From a virus: a stretch of 20,783 nucleotides of DNA. Positions 20,601 to 20,783 of the stretch are shown piece after piece. The stretch lies in IMG/VR virus record IMGVR_UViG_3300021594_000451, positions 1-20,783 of that record. One strand, given 5' to 3'. How positions within the stretch are numbered: position 1 is the stretch's first letter; the number at the start of each line of letters is the position of its first letter. The notes under the pieces are model-generated. The model was not told where the DNA came from. It made no database searches and worked only from the letters and a program-made list of their open reading frames with translations. A program made the translations under genes and the position numbers.

Positions 20601-20783
20601 TTACACAATGGGAAGAAACAGGTTCTTACATTGATTGTTTCTCGTGTAATCCTGTTTATGACACTGATGCTGAGGCTTACTTAAATGCAATAGTGACAGC
20701 GGGTGCTGTTCTTGATTTAACACAATCAGCAGCAACGAACACATTATTCGTTGATCTTAAAGATGCCGGAATATACACAAAGA
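17660..20783 (+). CDS. Very large tail-tip/fibre-type virion protein (3' partial)
   Basis: The frame stays open from ATG 17660 (TAATG overlap with the previous stop) to the right edge, 1041 codons with no stop on my reading, so the gene continues beyond. The N-terminus has YVYLDLYQDEPVLLSLSFAE and NYSQNFNLPGTKKNNEVFNF, a start I associate with large tail proteins of Bacteroidota phages ('DLY.DEP..L..S..', 'F.LPGT..N...F'). Residues about 615-700 are Cys/Thr/Gly-rich (TTSTCPIYYDDCFGNQ). From about 1003, DAEAYLNAIVTAGAVLDLTQ then LFVDLKDAGIYTK matches a module that precedes LamG-like domains in phage virion proteins; that domain would lie outside the window. Likely part of the host-recognition apparatus. 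Confidence 0.7.
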   Translation, partial: MLQIRTTIQNQYVYLDLYQDEPVLLSLSFAELQDITKKNSNYSQNFNLPGTKKNNEVFNFFYDVNAVPTTFDPNDKFDAVLMWDGYEIMQGHIRLNGVTINKGEIIYAVTFYNQIGDLMANIGDKFLFELNLSGLSHPYTDGVIFESQIDPDLFALTGSTNYSYQNGQTFWGLYSIGYEYYQFNNQSFVNFDTTPLVQFSPFSATTTGIDYFPTTPYFDFSGTPLNNYYFKPSIQVKTLYEQIFNDAGYQLESDFMNTSYFRKFYLPQKFLDETIYPRNALVACYSYSNQVLTPNPTTPTWLNPISAITCNDLGFSGTTTGITIDEQFSETYQFRFTFTVNPTQGCDYSLFQFPYAVLYFYDGITTEVIYSNTFCDNQPSTVSIDRSLIITGTSTFGFYFLGEFSFISGYTQQIINPPRFIPTGSTIDYALEFPENDYKQIDFITSINKMFNLIVVPNPDAPDRLIVEPIVDYIGKGVVLDWTTKVDYAQTQSLIPTTSFVNGTLEFQFKKDQDYANDDFFKQANRVFGSDLFNLNLPYKNDTTKFDFIFSSPIDITVGNVFTPYITVSSMSKVQTQDQSGTTLQTFVPFKILPKLIFRGITLPNDNYGYIGGTGTTTGSSTCSSGITFTTTSTCPIYYDDCFGNQQVFYPTVGSNTINDCGDSSTVRAALVCFPYPTVTLTSTGTTCGTVTQPTKYQTYYIESTQMDRFQNLNRFTTYPFNYTGFSHYINYRGEDQSNVTSRNFEFVAEDLYDIYYKPYVEDLISQENKVYSCKIYLLPQDVQGLRWNEKILINNTYFRINKITNFNMLEPSVCDIELIKLTKEYEGHRKLSYTLTPCSSGTTRYSNSDLNYHLYAYAGNFVELFDDNLNNLGCHSVSIGNYNPLNDYRHYYISSGYTFSGVSVYGNCGCTGRTQFNLTQQIPSEVFFYYNGVECSSGGTYTFVSTQANLETTGDIYEITNTSNSIVKCVSGVTTTYSQFTQWEETGSYIDCFSCNPVYDTDAEAYLNAIVTAGAVLDLTQSAATNTLFVDLKDAGIYTK

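Overview
The window is a 20.8 kb piece of a tailed double-stranded DNA phage or prophage that infects a member of the Bacteroidota, probably a Flavobacteriia-like host. Three things point to the host. The DNA is AT-rich. Genes start without Shine-Dalgarno sequences, behind A-rich leaders. Several promoters have the Bacteroidota layout TTTG, about 20 bases, then TAnnTTTG or a close variant. One gene also carries a signal peptide ending in A|Q, as is common in that phylum. All genes but one are on the + strand, tightly packed, and often joined by ATGA or TAATG overlaps. No tRNA, CRISPR array, insertion sequence or integrase was seen.

Layout. (1) 1-2007 is the end of a head operon: the C-terminus of a probable portal protein, a probable head-tail connector, a small membrane/coiled-coil protein and a three-module cysteine protein. 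It ends at a terminator (2074-2105). (2) 2115-4168 is an accessory region of small unknown ORFs. Most have their own copy of one promoter (TTTG-like box, N19-20, TATCTTAG, 22-25 bases, ATG). It ends with an exported beta-barrel-like protein and a strong hairpin terminator. (3) 4167-4565 is the only minus-strand gene, a zinc-ribbon protein. (4) 4566-4868 has no gene but shows many mutually compatible RNA helices on the + strand, including a pseudoknot. It is the best candidate here for an undescribed structured RNA. (5) 4869-5832 holds three small ORFs behind a second promoter type (TATATTT), a possible small RNA, and a strong terminator.

(6) From 5885 to the window end there is one long + strand transcription unit with no visible internal terminator. 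It opens with a LexA-like winged-helix protein and a sigma-70-like protein, which could control phage transcription. Packaging genes follow: small terminase, two methyltransferases, a basic protein and large terminase. Next comes a tail-assembly-chaperone-like gene that switches to the -1 frame at a T10 tract containing T TTT TTA. The rest are virion and tail genes: an 874-residue LamG-like protein with a duplicated domain and Thr/Pro linkers, a fibre-like protein, an HK97-gp10-like protein with an internal duplication, a 546-residue tail protein, and a protein of more than 1040 residues that runs off the right edge.

The strongest leads are the frame switch at 11602-11612, the pseudoknotted RNA at 4615-4843, and the array of promoter-ORF cassettes at 2529-3607. 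Function calls rest on motif recognition by eye, without database searches.
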